The notes beneath the pieces are model-generated. The model was not told the DNA's origin. It did no database searches and saw only the letters and a list, made by a program, of their open reading frames with translations. 64,000 bases of DNA from contig CAKJVC010000142.1 of assembly GCA_918026815.1 (NCBI GenBank), positions 372,001 to 436,000 on the forward strand, given 5' to 3'. Below are positions 12,066 through 24,747 of the stretch, piece after piece (the first letter of the stretch is position 1; each line of letters opens with the position of its first letter). Both the position numbers and the translations under genes were made by a program. The stretch comes from Chalara sp. BL73. Taxonomy: Eukaryota; Ascomycota; Leotiomycetes; Helotiales.

Positions 12066-15021
12066 GTTTGCTTTTGTTGGGGGTCATGCGGTTGGTGATT
12101 TGCGAAGTCGGTGCAGCCACGCTGAGCTATGAGGCTCAAGCATGCAAAGATGGACCGAGTTAGTGAGAAGATGTGTTTAGAAGAGCCACGGTCATTTCGG
12201 ATCGGCAAAGCCGCAAGTGGTCTCTGCCACTGGTCCGTTGTAGATAGTAAAGTAGCTTGAAGGTTGCTTGGTGGGAAAATAAGCCTGAAGACCTAATTGA
12301 TCAGTGATAGCTCTGAAATTTGAATATAGCAGCATGGTTCTAGGTTGCTGGGAGACGAAGAGAAAATGCACCTCTGTTCATATAAATCACGGGCGTGAGG
12401 CAACACGAAGGGTTCTTACGGGAGGAAACATACCGCCAGTTTGGCCCCCTTTCAACGCGCAATGACAGGCTACAGTGCGGTACTTCTGATACTCAGTCAA
12501 AGTGAGCGAAGGAACAGCATAGTAGTCTAGCGAAGCTGGAATGTTGATGGATCTTTCAAAGTATTGTTTTGATGGAGCTGTTGCACTTAGACCTGTGCAA
12601 CCAATATGTTAAGTTTAAGCTAAAGTGGAAAAAGAATTTACTAATGAAAAAGAGTACCAAACTTAAGATTTCAAGAAGAGAATCGGCGATAGGCGGGTGG
12701 CTTTCAGTTGTGCTTTATCAGATGTGCCTTCTCCCGCGCTCAAACTTCAGATCAAGGTGGACCGGCTTGGAATGAAAATAAGACCGTGGTTGTAGTAAAT
12801 TAATGTGGAGCGGCTTGTAATGTGGTGCGCCTCTATCACATTTGGCAAGTTAACGAGAACCAAGAGGCACCTGAGGCCTTATCTCTCACTTACACTCAAG
12901 ACATTACATTGAATTGCTCAAAGGGAATATGATGTTTTCGATGATAGAAGGATCAAGGTACGTTATGTGTTAGAGGCTATGAGGATACCGAGAGAATCAT
13001 ACTGTATAAACGACCGTTGCGACTAATCCAATGAATTGGGTACAAGTGTTCAATGAATATCACGTCTGGTCTGTGGAAGGTATCTATCAGAACACTGCAC
13101 TTCGCGCTCCAGGAGCTGAAGAAAAGAAGAGGAGGAGACAAAGGGCTGCGATACATTACCAATGATGGAACTCCGTGGCTGCAAGATGGAGTCATTTATC
13201 GTACGGTTTTGAGTCTTTCGAAACGTCCAGGTAGAAAGACATAAAAGTCTCTTTTTTTCTACATATCAAACACACATGATCTGTCGGAAGTTATTGTGCT
13301 AGGGGCTTTTTCAAAAATCCGTTTTCATGGATTTTTGCAGTCCGTGTAACAGGGATCACGGCATGAACCCGACAGGAGGCTTGATTACCCCAGTCCCTTG
13401 GAAGTTCTTACGGCGCTTTCGTCAACCACCAACGATCATCGCTAAGATTTACCTGAAAAGTGCAATATGAACGGCTGGTCCTTCAGTTTTTCCTGCCTCA
13501 AATCCACAACAACATGAGGATCACGAGGTTGGCGCGTGTTACCACACGTGGGCATTGCTGGTCTTTGATCGGTGTCACCAACCAAACCAAAATATCAATA
13601 ACAAACCAACCAAATACCTTGATTTACTGATCCTTGCATGGACCAGAGAAGGCGCCATCAGGGCTGCACATATCATGATGCCGGAAGTATCCCTTTGGAA
13701 ATGCTGAAAGACAGAGACCCATTGGCATAGCTACAGTACATGCAATTGCGAGACCAAGCAGCTGTGCTTGAGACCCCCAACCATATAAAAAATAAATAAA
13801 AAATGAAAACAAGGAAAAGAAGAAATTAAGATGAATAAGGATGACAAATACTGGAGCTGTCGCATGGTGCCCAGAAACTCTCATTACTCGGCTGTGGATG
13901 ATAAGCCATGCCATCTCCTGCACACCTTTATAGCTTCGGTCGGCATATTGGGGTGTTTATTGTCTCAGCCGCAACAATAATCAGTATAGTACGGTACGGT
14001 ACAGTATAATCTGGATGGTGGTGTTAGTGCATGCTAAAGTTGATCATCGATCATGCACGACACGGGTAACAGTAAAGTTAATATTTCCAAGCATTTTCTA
14101 GCGTCCTTACAGCCCGTCAATGTCTACTGTAACAAAATTCGACGTCATCCATTCAATAGGCTGCATTACCGTATAGAATAGTATCAATCATCGACAACAT
14201 TCTCTCATCTGATTTGATCTTGGAGGCTCTTTTTCTATATTTTTATTTTATTTTTCCATATAAGTTACGAGTCTATTTACATTGGCGTCCAATAACAAAC
14301 GGAGCACAAGCACATCTTTGCAAATCAACTTCCCCCACCCCTTGATGCTCTCCCCAACAGAGTCCTTGGGACCAAGAAATCCAGCCTCTGAATATTTCTA
14401 CGCGTCTTAATACTACAACCTCGCACCTGGTTTGAAGAGGTGTGGCTTCCATCAGTCAAGGGCCCGAGAGTACTTGTTCTTCGCACGCAATCCCCCCATA
14501 CAGCAACCGTGCGCGCTCTCGTTGCTGAAACGTAATAATTAACCAACCAGTAGAGCGCATCTTCAAGAGTGACCAAAGTGGCTCGAAGTAAGTGGAAACC
14601 GTCACTTATCATATTCAGACAAATTAAAATATGTGCGAATAGTCCTGGAATGTCCCGTTTCTTGAGGCGCGGGCTTTCCCAGCATATCCCTTGCGGAACA
14701 CAATTGACACCCGCAATCTAGCATACGATAAGGACCCCATAACCAAGTTCTGGTTACGTAGAATTTTGGTGGCAGATCGTAGTTTGTATACCGTGTTATG
14801 TCCCAGCCGCCGATCGTCTTGGAACAGCTCCAATTCAGCATCAACATCCCGACCCCGCTCTTATCTTCGATTGTATATAGCACGGCCTCTGCATTACATC
14901 TCGAATCTAGAATTACAAAGAAACAGATTCGACAGAGCCCACCCTTGGAATTGGTCTATGGCTATCGTTATCCAGAAGAGCTGAGCATCTTATTAGAGAT
15001 ACAAACGCCAGTCTCTTCACA
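12066..15021. other. Large intergenic region, no gene supported
   Basis: Nearly 3 kb between the divergent Eed and PAS-protein starts. Short frames occur on both strands, but none shows a recognisable domain, sensible composition or splice continuity. It contains a perfect 9-bp inverted repeat at 13312-13337 and a short GTACG tandem around 13988-14005. The two ends must hold both promoters. Confidence 0.5.
13312..13337. repeat. Short inverted repeat (hairpin)
   Basis: CAAAAATCC at 13312-13320 and GGATTTTTG at 13329-13337 are perfect reverse complements separated by 8 bases. Seen directly; no function is assigned, and a 9-bp repeat can arise by chance. Confidence 0.6.
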
Positions 15022-17019
15022 ATGGAGACCACTTTCATGACCATCCACAGTAAGCCGTACTGAATCTACAAATCGATCTGCCTAGCAGCACCCAAAATAT
15101 TTGTTCCTTCCTTCTTGCATTAAATAGCTAATAATATGGCCAGATCTCTCTCCAGAAGCCAACATTCTGTTTGCCTCTGATTCCATAGTTGATATCTTGG
15201 GCTATTCTCCAGATGAAGTCATCAACCGGTCATGCTATGACTACTTCCATCCTGAGGAGATTCCATTCGCCCAGATTACGCATGATCGAAGTGTGAGAAT
15301 GGACAAGGCAGCAGCTCTCCACTATGCCCGAATCTTGAATCGAGATCGGGAATGGGTCAGTTGCGAATGTGTCTTCACGGTTGTTTACAATGTTTTGGTT
15401 GCTTGCACCAGCACCTATCGTGGGGATGCGCAAACCGAGCGTCAGTTACAATGAAGTATCTTCGTGAGTACCCAGGCTAATATGGAGTAGGCCGGGCTGA
15501 TGAAGCGCGGAACGCTCGTCGTCGCTTTACTTCTTCTCCCCGGGACCCTCGTTATCACATGCTGGAGCATCTCTCAGCTAAGTTCCGGGCTCCTCCTCAA
15601 CCGCCCCTCAATGAGCCTCGCGCAGCTCTCATTCTCAACAGATTTACACGCACTTTGACGGTCATGTATGCTACTGAGTCTGTTGCGAGTATTCTCGGCG
15701 TTTCAGCTGCCCAGATCAAAGACAAGAGCTTTTATGAGTGCATTCAGGAAAACTGCCTACCTGATGCTATTCGCGTCTTGGAAAGTGCGAAAGCGAACGA
15801 CTCCATTGCATACCTTCGCTTTCGTTATCGTGATCCTCGCCGCCCAGAAGATCTCGTCAACGAAGAAGCAATGCACGACGCAAGTCAAAGTAGTGACTCA
15901 GAGGATGGAGGTGTTGAATTGAGCAATAGAACGGAAGTCGATGTTGCCCCTACTATCGAAAGTAGCTCTTCTGCCCATCCAGCAAGCAACTCTCAGCACA
16001 GTGGACAGGAGACATCTGGAGACGATAAGCCGGTTCACAGCATATCTCCTCCAGATCTTGATAACGCTCGTACTGATTCTGGAACCAACAGTGATCTGGG
16101 GCACAATTCCATTAATGCTATCTTTGATCAAACTCAGGGTGATCGTTCCTCCACATCGTCTATAGTTGCGCTTGAGGGTAACAGGCGCGTCAGATCACCG
16201 CGTATCGCACAAGCGGCGGCACAACCCGCAGAAGATATTGAAATTGAAGCGGTGGTATCCTGCACTTCTGATGGATTGGTTGTGATTGTCCGTCACGCCA
16301 GAACCCCAATTCCGGACTTCACGGAGCCAACAACGGCAAATCAGATACCACACCAATATGGTAACGGTTTCTTTGCTGCTCCATGGGGGGTTAATCCAAT
16401 TCGTCCGCACATCTATCAGCCTAATCAGCAATATCCATTTCAGCATGGTTTTGATGCTCCAATTGTCCCACCAGGCGGCCCCCCATTGGATGACTTCATG
16501 GCATCTATTCGAGAAGTTGCGGTATTCGCTTGGTCACTTGTGGGCATTAACGGAAACATAGCCTCATATGGCCATGGTATCCCTCGTGGAGAGGCTTTCC
16601 CACCAGCCGGTCTTCCAGTTTGGGACCCTTTTTCTCAGCCAACGCCAGGTTACTATCCGCCCGAGAACCAGGCTGCAGAACGCTGGATGCAGCGTGATCA
16701 GAAGAGATCTACTGGGATGGGAATTCATAGCAGAGTGCCTCCTCAGGTGGAATATGGTCAAAGTGGTGGGTATGATGGAAATGGATTAGGCAGAATGGGA
16801 AGCCAGGCAACGCTGGGTCATCATGCCCAAGGGAGTCTCGGCGGCGGATACGTCTTCCAGGGACCTGGAAGTTACGTGAATAATGGGTATGCGACCCAGT
16901 ATAGTCATTTAGGAAACCAAGACCAACAAGGTAACCCAGCCGCACCTGACAACAATGTATCGGAACAAGGCCAGAGACCAGGTGAAGACTCGCAAAGAAA
17001 CAGATTCCTCTGGTATTAG
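15022..17019 (+). CDS. PAS-domain protein, putative sensor/regulator
   Basis: Conserved fungal protein with two PAS-like regions, a fold that binds small ligands or mediates protein contacts. Exons 15022-15049, 15144-15440 and 15491-17019 (introns 15050-15143 and 15441-15490) give about 617 residues. PAS 1 covers roughly residues 10-105, with ANILFASDSIVDILGYSPDE and the CYDYFHPEEIP block. PAS 2 covers roughly residues 155-230, with TVMYATESVASILGVSAAQ and SFYECIQENCLPDAIRVLES. The first PAS opens as in white-collar-type proteins, but no LOV flavin cysteine motif and no GATA finger is seen. The remaining 380 residues are low complexity, rich in Ser early and in Gln/Gly/Pro/Tyr later, like a transcriptional co-regulator tail. 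The 28-nt first exon rests on family memory (METTFMTIHNLSPEANI). Confidence 0.82.
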
Positions 17020-18535
17020 TTCTTAAATTGACGCCTCAAGATAAAATTTTCACGCATATGAAGTAAGGTTGCTTTTAGATGCAGTACCACGATACCGCAA
17101 TGTCAGATAAATTGCTACTGATAGTGGCTGTCACAATAATAAAAGCTTGGCTTCCTCAGCACTCTACACTTAACTATCAGTGAATATTGGTGAACTCTAA
17201 ACAGTGCTAAGCCCAAACCTTGTAGTACATGGAAATTTGTCAATATAACAAGGCTTGTGTAAAAGAGTCTAGTTTCTTCAGGAGTGGTAGGTATTGATGA
17301 ATAGAGAATCCAACTGTAAGTATAAAGATATAGAATATCTTATATGCTTTAATACAGAAAGGCTATTGCCAGCAAACCCAACAGAAACTCTCAATTCGAG
17401 TATGCTACCATTGATAATTATTTGCTGTGCAAATAAAAAAAAAGCAGCGCTAATCACAGAGTTTCATCCAGTTGCGCTTCTATTGACTAAGATCTAGCTA
17501 GCGACTCCAAATATCTCCTGGATGTTCAGGCGATTAAACATAATGATTTCGCCATGTTTATAAAAAAAAAGCTTAAATGCATCACGATCATAGCCAAGAA
17601 CCGCCCACCATGGCGGCTGATTCTGGAGCAGCATCAAATGAGGCGAAGCTTTCGGGAGCCGCCGAGACTAGTCTATATTGGCCTTAGCACCGGGGAGAGC
17701 TTTTAGAGTCTTCACGTCATCAATAACAGCATTCGATTGTGTATTCCTGGTAGTCAATCGGTATCCAGGGCTGTGGTAATCATTGTGACATGGGTTGCAG
17801 TCTCGATTGATCACAGCTCACCCCAGGGATCCCAAGATCGGGGGATCTAATGTGCGTACATCTGTTCTTCCGATGTTTTGACCGCCAGTTTGAAAAGTAC
17901 CGAACTCTTCCTCATGAGGGTTGGACAGAAAGAGCGATATGATCTGATATCACTCTAATATCTCCATCTTTGGGTCTAGACACAGACGTGGCTCCCATGT
18001 CGGAGGGTATATCTGGGGAATAAATAGCGGAGGTGGCTCACTGGCAACCAAGGAGTAGTCTAAGTACCCAAGTTCTGAGGATATGGGGCACTATGGAGTT
18101 TATGACGCTTCTGAACAAAATTACTTATAATTACCTCAAGACTTTCACTCCGGCAAATGCTCCGATGCTACTAGATTCCATTTGTAACAACTGTTGTTTC
18201 CTGACCCTCAATAACTAGGGGTTCTGGTTGCTATTGTACATGTTACCGAGGAATCTATGTAGATTTCGACCAACCCTTCTTTGATCATATTCGAATACTC
18301 TACCAGAAATTTTAAGGGTTGTTGTCTACCCACATACATCATCATCTATTCAAGATCTAAAAAGCCGCTACAAAGTACCGGCCATACATATAAGGCTAAG
18401 CAGGGGTATTTTATCAATTACTCGTACCAAGCATCAAACGTCATGACTTGTCTATGACATGGGAAGCCAAACATGCTATAAAATGACTTGCCTAGGTGTT
18501 TCGTGTTCTGTTTGTCTCTCGCATGCTTCTCTAAA
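17020..18535. other. Intergenic, no gene supported
   Basis: About 1.5 kb without a supportable gene. A short frame near 17611 has a good start context but stops after about 25 codons. The remainder is A+T-rich. Confidence 0.5.
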
Positions 18536-20110
18536 ATGCATTTTATATTGAGTATTGTTGCTGGCTTTATAGCTGCTACGACTGCGATCCCAGTGACCGA
18601 GCAGATCGCCAACTGTTACCATGCGGCATCAGCAATTGTACCTGCAGCTCCAACTGCTCTTCCTCACAGCACTCCACCAGTTGGCTATGCCTGCGAGCCT
18701 GAAGCGACTTTGTCAAACTCCCCATTTGGCACACTCTCATATCTTCAAGAGCCTTCTGTGAACAGTGCTAAAGTATCAGCGGCCGCGTCGAAGGCTGGGA
18801 TTCTAGTAGACCAACTTCCGGGTGCAACAAATGCTGTGCCGCCGAGGGTGAGCCGCGAAGTTACTGGAGTCACAAACCATGGACTATATTCTGGCACACC
18901 GACCACAACCGGGGCCCTCAGCAATTCACCCGCGGTGCCAACGGCACTGAGCCAGTGCACCGTGTTTAGTCTGACTTTGATTGCAAGTCTACCCTTGTCG
19001 GCCTCTACCAAGAATGGATCGAACTTGATCTATTTAACCACATCCTGGCGACTTTCTCCGAAGAAGAGTTTACAGCTGCAAGCTTGACGGCAAGCGACCG
19101 ATATTTGATTCAATTCATGGCTGACCAAGAGACGGGTCATGCCACTCTTCTGTCCAGTCTTCTTGGTGGACCAGGAGGAGTAACGTAAGATTTATACTTC
19201 CAGAGTTAGTAAAAGTTAACTAACAACTTTCACAGCCCACAATGCACTTACAACTATCCATTCACTACTGTCCACGAAGTTTTTGACTTTACGCAAAGCT
19301 TACTCGTTTCGGCGAGTCTGGAGTTTGTGGTTTCCAAGCACACCTCGACTCTCGTGAGGTTGCTCCACTTCTCGACCAGTCTATTGCTACTGAGGCTCGT
19401 CAACAGACGATTTTTAGATATTTCAACGGATTATTCCCCTTTCCAGTATGGTTCGAGACGGGCATTCCCCAATCCTGGGCCTGGACTCTTCTTACACCAT
19501 ATATCTCAAGCTGTCCAGCAAACAGCAAGAGGTCTACATGGCAAAACTTCCCTGCCTTAATGTGTTGAACCAACCAAATAACGCCAGATGGAATGCAACC
19601 TAGACTGGTTTCAATGAAACAACTAGATTCGGGCCGGCGGCACCAAGCACCGACCCTCCCCAGGCTGATTCTTGCGCATATAACGCAGCCGCCAACTCTA
19701 CAGAGGGCTTCTCATGCTTCGCTTCCATATCTCAAAACCGCACTATCCCTCTCTTCTATCCAGGTCGCAAAAATTTCCTTGAGTGGGAGAATCTAGATAC
19801 AGCAGTTGGACCAAACAACTCCCACGTTGCCGCCACCACTACAAAGGCTCCCAACTTCACCATTTGGGTTTCTCAGCTTAACATCACTTACTCTGAGATC
19901 ACTAACATCTCGACCGTTGGTGATTTGCACTATGGAAATATCATCCAGCCAGATGTTTCGACATATGAAGGTGATCCTGCTATCAATGGAACGATGTTTA
20001 TTGCCATCACGGATGAGAAGGTTCCAGTCACGACATTCAACTTAAGCAGCGTGAATCCCCATGTCTGTGCTGGTCCCTTCTTGTACCAGGCTGGACAAAT
20101 TTTTGATTGA
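18536..20110 (+). pseudogene. Broken Rds1-like gene (ferritin-like domain protein)
   Basis: Remains of a secreted Rds1-family stress protein with a ferritin-like domain (PF13668 family by memory). A signal peptide opens it (MHFILSIVAGFIAATTAIP). Homologous blocks then follow in changing frames: GLYQEWIELDLFNHILA (about 18995-19045), FMADQETGHATLL, an intron at 19185-19235, QCTYNYPFTTVHEVFDF, LTRFGESGVCGFQAHLDSRE, ARQQTIFRYFNGLFPFPVWF, GIPQSWAWTLLTPYISSCPA, then LHYGNIIQPDVSTYEGDPAI, NGTMFIAITDEKVP and VNPHVCAGPFLYQAG. Breaks: a frame change before about 18960, an in-frame TAG just before SDFD (near 18987), a lost base in the CAAAGCTT run near 19296, a frame change near 19557, and a TAG near 19601 where Trp is expected. 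It cannot make a full-length protein. Confidence 0.88.
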
Positions 20111-20757
20111 GGCTGCCGCAGTGAGCGACGGAGCGGCGGAGTTGGTGTATATAATAGTGTAACATCTCATATTGTGTAATCGGCTTCAAGACAGATATAT
20201 TATCAATGCTTAAATTTTGAAAACTTTATACACGCCTATTTTGTTCATCGTGCAGCCCAGTCTGACAAGTACCTCCATAAAAATTGAATTTCTGACAGTG
20301 ACCGAGAATAGAACTTTTCTTTTCAACAATCATGTTGCCTCCACCCATCAATTGTATTTCTTCTGTGCGACTCAGAGCCCCTATCATATCGCGAAATCAC
20401 CAAACAGGAAATCTATTTATAACAGCTTACCTAATCTGGAACTGCCGAAGCACGCTAAATATCAACCTCATCCTTTCCAATATCTCGTCTCATTACACCC
20501 TACACTTAAAAATCCATCTTTCATTTCTTTTGTACGAGACCCGCGTATTACCACTCATCAATTATCGGCGGGCGGTTTAGGAAGGCTATTGTGGGTGTTG
20601 TTTGGTCCAACTGTGGAGCACCCCGAAACATCCGTCCTGTGTTACCATGTCATACCAAAATATTTTCACCCAAAAGTAACATTCTATACGCAATACCCAG
20701 CACTTCGGGTTCAGCGCCCTTACTTTTATATCTTGTATTATTACCGTTTGTACGATC
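20111..20757. other. Intergenic, upstream of the Vps62-like gene
   Basis: Contains a 188-codon open frame (20217-20783) rich in Tyr, His, Pro and Ile with no family resemblance. It overlaps the start of the next gene in another frame, so it was not called. Confidence 0.5.
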
Positions 20758-22207
20758 ATGGCTGGACGAAACGAGGAGCGTGATGATGTGGAGATTGGTG
20801 AAAGGGAAGAGGATGCCTTCATTGGACGACATATATCAAAAAGTTACGGAGAACATAACACCCTTTTGCGACGGATCCTGCCAAGGATCAAAATAGTTTT
20901 GGAATATATTTGGGGAATAAGGGTCAGTAAACATCCTTCTGCAGTGTGCCGGCCCTGAAAATGCTAATATATCACGTGATTTTCAGGTTATGCTTCTTCT
21001 GCTTGTTTCTTTTATGTTGCTAATGCTGTTCTTGAGCTGGTTTGGGAAACGTCCAATAATAGTGCATGTCCCTGCAGAAAATCTGGATATATCAACAGAG
21101 ATCGCCAAAAGCCTGAACGGTACCACTATACCACATTATGTTCTGAAATATGGTATGTAGGCCAGGCCTCTTGTCATTCCAACGCTAATGCAGCATCTTA
21201 GCACCTTACGTCTACTTGGATAGAGAAGATGCATATCTACCAAGTGATATGGCCACTCATATCTCCAGCACGCATGCTACATTAAATTTTACCCCTATCG
21301 AAAGGGCTCCAGAACGACTTTCATTACAGAATTTGGATTCTCTGAACAAGCTTGGAGGCGACCAAGTATACTTGACATCAACAGAAAATGTCATCAAACT
21401 ACCCAGTTATCTCCGCGGAACAAAACCAGACCCGAAGACGCTGCAAACGAAAGATGCAGTCAGCTGTGCGATCATCATCGTGAACAAAGACAGCGGTATT
21501 ATGGACGCATTCTACATGTATTTTTACTCTTTCAACGCAGGTCCCACAGCCCTAGGCCATATCGTTGGAAACCATTTAGGGGATTGGTATTTCTCCTTCC
21601 TCTTCAGCAGAAAAACCCAATACTGATAAAAAGACAGGGAACACAACATGATCCGCTTCGAAAACGGAATACCGCTATCGATCTGGTACTCGCAGCATGA
21701 ATACGGCGAGGCATTCCGCTACGACGCTGTCACAAAGGTCGGTGTTCGACCGCTGGTTTTCAGCGCTAAAGGTTCGCATGCCAACTATGCAAAACCGGGG
21801 CGGCATGATCTGCATGAACAAAGTAATTGCTTTATCCCTATCCTTCTTCTAGGACATTCTAACAATCTTCAGATGAGAAAGTCCCAAATAACATAGCGTA
21901 CGACCATACCTCGTCTGGACACCTCTGGGACCCAACACTCTCAGCCTACTACTATACATATAGTATGGACACGCAAAAGCTGACGCCAGCAAAAGGCGAT
22001 ATGCCGGTCAACTACCTATATTTTGAGGGCCGATGGGGCGATCAGGAGTATGGGGATGAGGTTGAAGGACAGGAGTTATTTCGTGGATATCATAAATGGA
22101 CCGGTGGCCCTCAAGGGCCGATTTTCAAGCACCTGGATCGAAGAGGCGTTTGTTTGCCGAGGGTTAAAAGATGTATTATTAAGGGGTCCTTGGGAGAGGC
22201 TATATAG
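20758..22207 (+). CDS. Vps62-family protein
   Basis: Member of the fungal Vps62 family (vacuolar protein sorting-associated protein 62); the molecular role is poorly known. Five exons: 20758-20922, 20987-21152, 21202-21586, 21638-21822 and 21873-22207, giving about 411 residues. An acidic N-terminal tail precedes one membrane span (VMLLLLVSFMLLMLFLSWFG, about residues 56-75). The lumenal family region includes YVLKYAPYVYLDREDAYLPS, AFYMYFYSFNAGPTALGHIV, GNHLGDWEHNMIRFENGIPL, RPLVFSAKGSHANYAKPGRH and YLYFEGRWGDQEYGDEVEGQ, ending in GPIFKHLDRRGVCLPRV. The short cytosolic tail and single span suggest a type II membrane protein. The start is the first ATG in frame with the span. Confidence 0.9.
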
Positions 22208-22469
22208 ATGTATGATATATCGAAAGAAAGCTTTCGTCCGCTGGGTCGAGAGCCCCGTGAAGAATCGGCGAGGGGCCGCAGTCATGTGATGCAGTTTATC
22301 ACCGGGAAGTGAGTCATGTGGTGTGCTTACCACTGAGCCCCTTTCCTTGGGCATTCTACTGCAATAATAAGCGAGACATATATGGCCCGTTCTACCTTCA
22401 TACTACAACCACATCAATGCCCGCAAAAACAACACAAGCCAATCCCATTCTTCCACATCGTTATACACA

Positions 22470-23189
22470 ATGCCCAACCCAGAAACCAAACCACCAAAAA
22501 CCTCAGCTGAGCCCGACAATGCCCAGAAACCAGCATTCCATAACCTTTCAGAAGCCGAGCTCACAGCCCTCGTTCAAAAACATGCCAAATATAAGAAGCG
22601 CTCTGAGGAAACCACACTCGGCACCCACATCCCTGAGCTTGCCGCCGCGACCACAAATCAGTATACCACGCTCCTCATCGGGTCCTCCATGCTCGAGCGT
22701 TTCAAGACCACCGGCCGTGATCTGAAACTTGGCCTCCATCCACATATCCTGAATCTCGGCTGCGGCGGAGATACCATCCCGAACGTGCTCTACCGTTTAT
22801 CCCTGGGCGTGTTAGAGAAGGCGAAAGGGAAGGGGGAGGGTGTCAGGATCGTTATCGTGAATATTGGGTCGAATGATTTCAAGAAGAGAGGGAGACCGTT
22901 TAGCGAGGCGCAGGTTTGGGAGTTCGGGGTGTTGGTTGAGGTGCTAAGGAGGATGGGGATTGGAGCGAGGGTTGTGGCCACGGGGTTGTTTTATCGGAAG
23001 GATTTGGAGAGGGAGAGCGTGGATGCGAGTAATGCGATGATGAAGAATGTCGTCGAGGAGATGGAGGGGGTGGACTGGTTGGATGCGCCGGAGGTGGGTA
23101 TGGAGAGTGCGTTTGCGGATCATGTGCATTTGAACCGGAAGGGGTATGAGGTTTGGGATAGCTGGCTGGTTGAGAAATTAGATCTTTGA
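22470..23189 (+). CDS. SGNH-hydrolase-like esterase
   Basis: Single-exon gene for a 239-residue protein of the SGNH/GDSL hydrolase superfamily, which hydrolyses esters of lipids or carbohydrates. The conserved blocks are in order: GSSML (Ser at about 72), NLGCGGDT (Gly at about 99-100), VNIGSNDF (Asn at about 135) and DHVHLNRKGY (Asp 217, His 220), so the catalytic set looks complete. No signal peptide is seen; the N-terminus is hydrophilic, so it is probably cytosolic. Its substrate cannot be told from sequence. It starts about 260 bp after the Vps62-like gene on the same strand. G-rich codon use in the second half differs from the first half. The start ATG is the first in this frame and has a CACAATG context. 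Confidence 0.85.
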   Translation: MPNPETKPPKTSAEPDNAQKPAFHNLSEAELTALVQKHAKYKKRSEETTLGTHIPELAAATTNQYTTLLIGSSMLERFKTTGRDLKLGLHPHILNLGCGGDTIPNVLYRLSLGVLEKAKGKGEGVRIVIVNIGSNDFKKRGRPFSEAQVWEFGVLVEVLRRMGIGARVVATGLFYRKDLERESVDASNAMMKNVVEEMEGVDWLDAPEVGMESAFADHVHLNRKGYEVWDSWLVEKLDL

Positions 23190-23512
23190 ACTAGGCTAGT
23201 TTTCAGATATTCGAAATATTTAGAAAGAAACCCGTAATTTTCTGTCCATGAAGTTAAGCCGTTGTCATGGTGTTCTAATCTGTGAAACACTCTGAGAACG
23301 ACGCACGAGAAAGCTTCCTTGTAATCCGTAGTCAGAAGAACGGTTGTGTGGATTGAAGTCATCACGCAGGAGCTTTTACCACACTATGTCCGTAGGCCTA
23401 CATGATATTGTCATAAGTCTCTACGTCAGAAGCTATGAGAACGGATGCATTCTTTTCTTAGTGAAGGCCAAGAGGTAATGAAGGAGCTTCGGTTCCATAT
23501 CCTCGCCATTCT
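23190..23512. other. Convergent intergenic spacer
   Basis: The spacer separates the 3' ends of the SGNH gene and the membrane-protein gene on the other strand. No feature seen. Confidence 0.5.
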
Positions 23513-24747
23513 TCACTGAGGGTTGTTCGGGGGTGTAATCGCCGCATCCCCAACGGCGCTACCTCCTGTGTCGCCATGCCTGGCGGTTCCATCTGAACCT
23601 CCTTGCCTAGTGTCTGCCGGGATAATCTGAAACGTGCCACTCCCCTCTTGCAGAATTTGAACTTGCCATCTACTGAGTATATCCGGGTTATTTGTCATGA
23701 AATTGTTCAAATATCTATCTACAATCATGTCCTCCGCCACATCATCATCGTCTTGGATGAGAGTGGAGATGGAGTAAACAAGAATGCAAACACTAAGCGT
23801 TGTTATGTAAGTGATAAAGACGTTCCGGCTGTCATGAACACCGGCATCAACATCAAGGTCCCGTGTCCAGGTGAAACCAATATAGATCCCTAGTCCAATT
23901 AACAAAGCGCCTAATGATGCTGACAGTAACATTTGTGGTGCTGAAATCGAAACCACAGAAGCTACGCCCGGCAAGAAGCATTGCCTAATAATTGCCTGTT
24001 TCATATATAGGCGGTCTAAAGACCGTGGTTCAAATTCTGCGGGATCACTTGGGCTTTGTCTGGGTCCATACAGGAATCTCATCCTACGGTCCCTCTCTAG
24101 GTCGCTTCTTAGAAAAGAGTCGGTTTGGTTTTGCTCAGCATCTGCTGGAACGCTGGGTTGACGAATGACTAAGCGACGTAAAATTTGGTTGGAGATCAAT
24201 GTACTTGGAGGTGGAGAAAAAAGGAAGGCGAGACCATCATTGATCTTGTTTCCACCTCTAATCCACTGGCGAACTTGGTTCTCTTTCAGTAATCGTCCCA
24301 TGGTTCGGTGCTGGCTAGTCGCGTAGTAAACAGCCATGAGCGCTGAAGTAAGGCTGAACAAGAATGAGCCTCGTGCAACCCAGTGTGTTCGGCTAAGATC
24401 AGCCAGTGACAAACCAGTGATCGCGATCTGAGCAATGATTGCTGCCTGTTTTCAATCAGAAAGCACTATTAAAAAAGGCTGAGGCAAATACATACCGCTA
24501 CTGATATCATTGTGCTCTCATCCTGCACTGACTTCTTGAAGGCCATAGCATCTTCATTATTGAGTTTACCCAACACCTCTGCCTGCATGCGCCATGTTGT
24601 CCGACTTCCAAACAGCAAAACAACCCCTGCAGGTAGTCCGTAAAGACGGCTGAGATGAATTGCACGATAAGTGTAACTTAAAACAACCCTTCCCACAATG
24701 GCAGAGGTACCATATACAGAAACCACAACACCAAATGCTTCTGCCAT
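23513..24747 (-). CDS. Multi-pass membrane protein, unknown function
   Basis: Two exons, 24747-24496 and 24445-23513 (intron GTATGT...CAG), give about 394 residues. At least four hydrophobic stretches can be membrane spans: one across the exon junction (MISVAAIIAQIAITGLSLA), GSFLFSLTSALMAVYYA, a glycine-rich span SLGALLIGLGIYIGFTW and YITTLSVCILVYSISTLI. A hydrophilic loop rich in Arg/Asp/Gln lies between spans two and three, and an acidic DDDDVAEDM segment follows the last. The C-terminus is Gly/Thr-rich and disordered. I recognise the style (fungal membrane protein with an N-terminal region facing helices) but no named family. A start at 24747 is chosen because it gives a compact N-terminus; an upstream ATG at 24897 is possible but adds unlikely sequence. 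Confidence 0.75.

Noticed and set aside
20217..20783. 188-codon plus-strand open frame
   Set aside because: Composition is odd (Tyr, His, Pro, Phe rich), no recognisable motif, and it overlaps the start of the Vps62-like gene in another frame. It lies in A+T-poor-in-stops DNA by chance.
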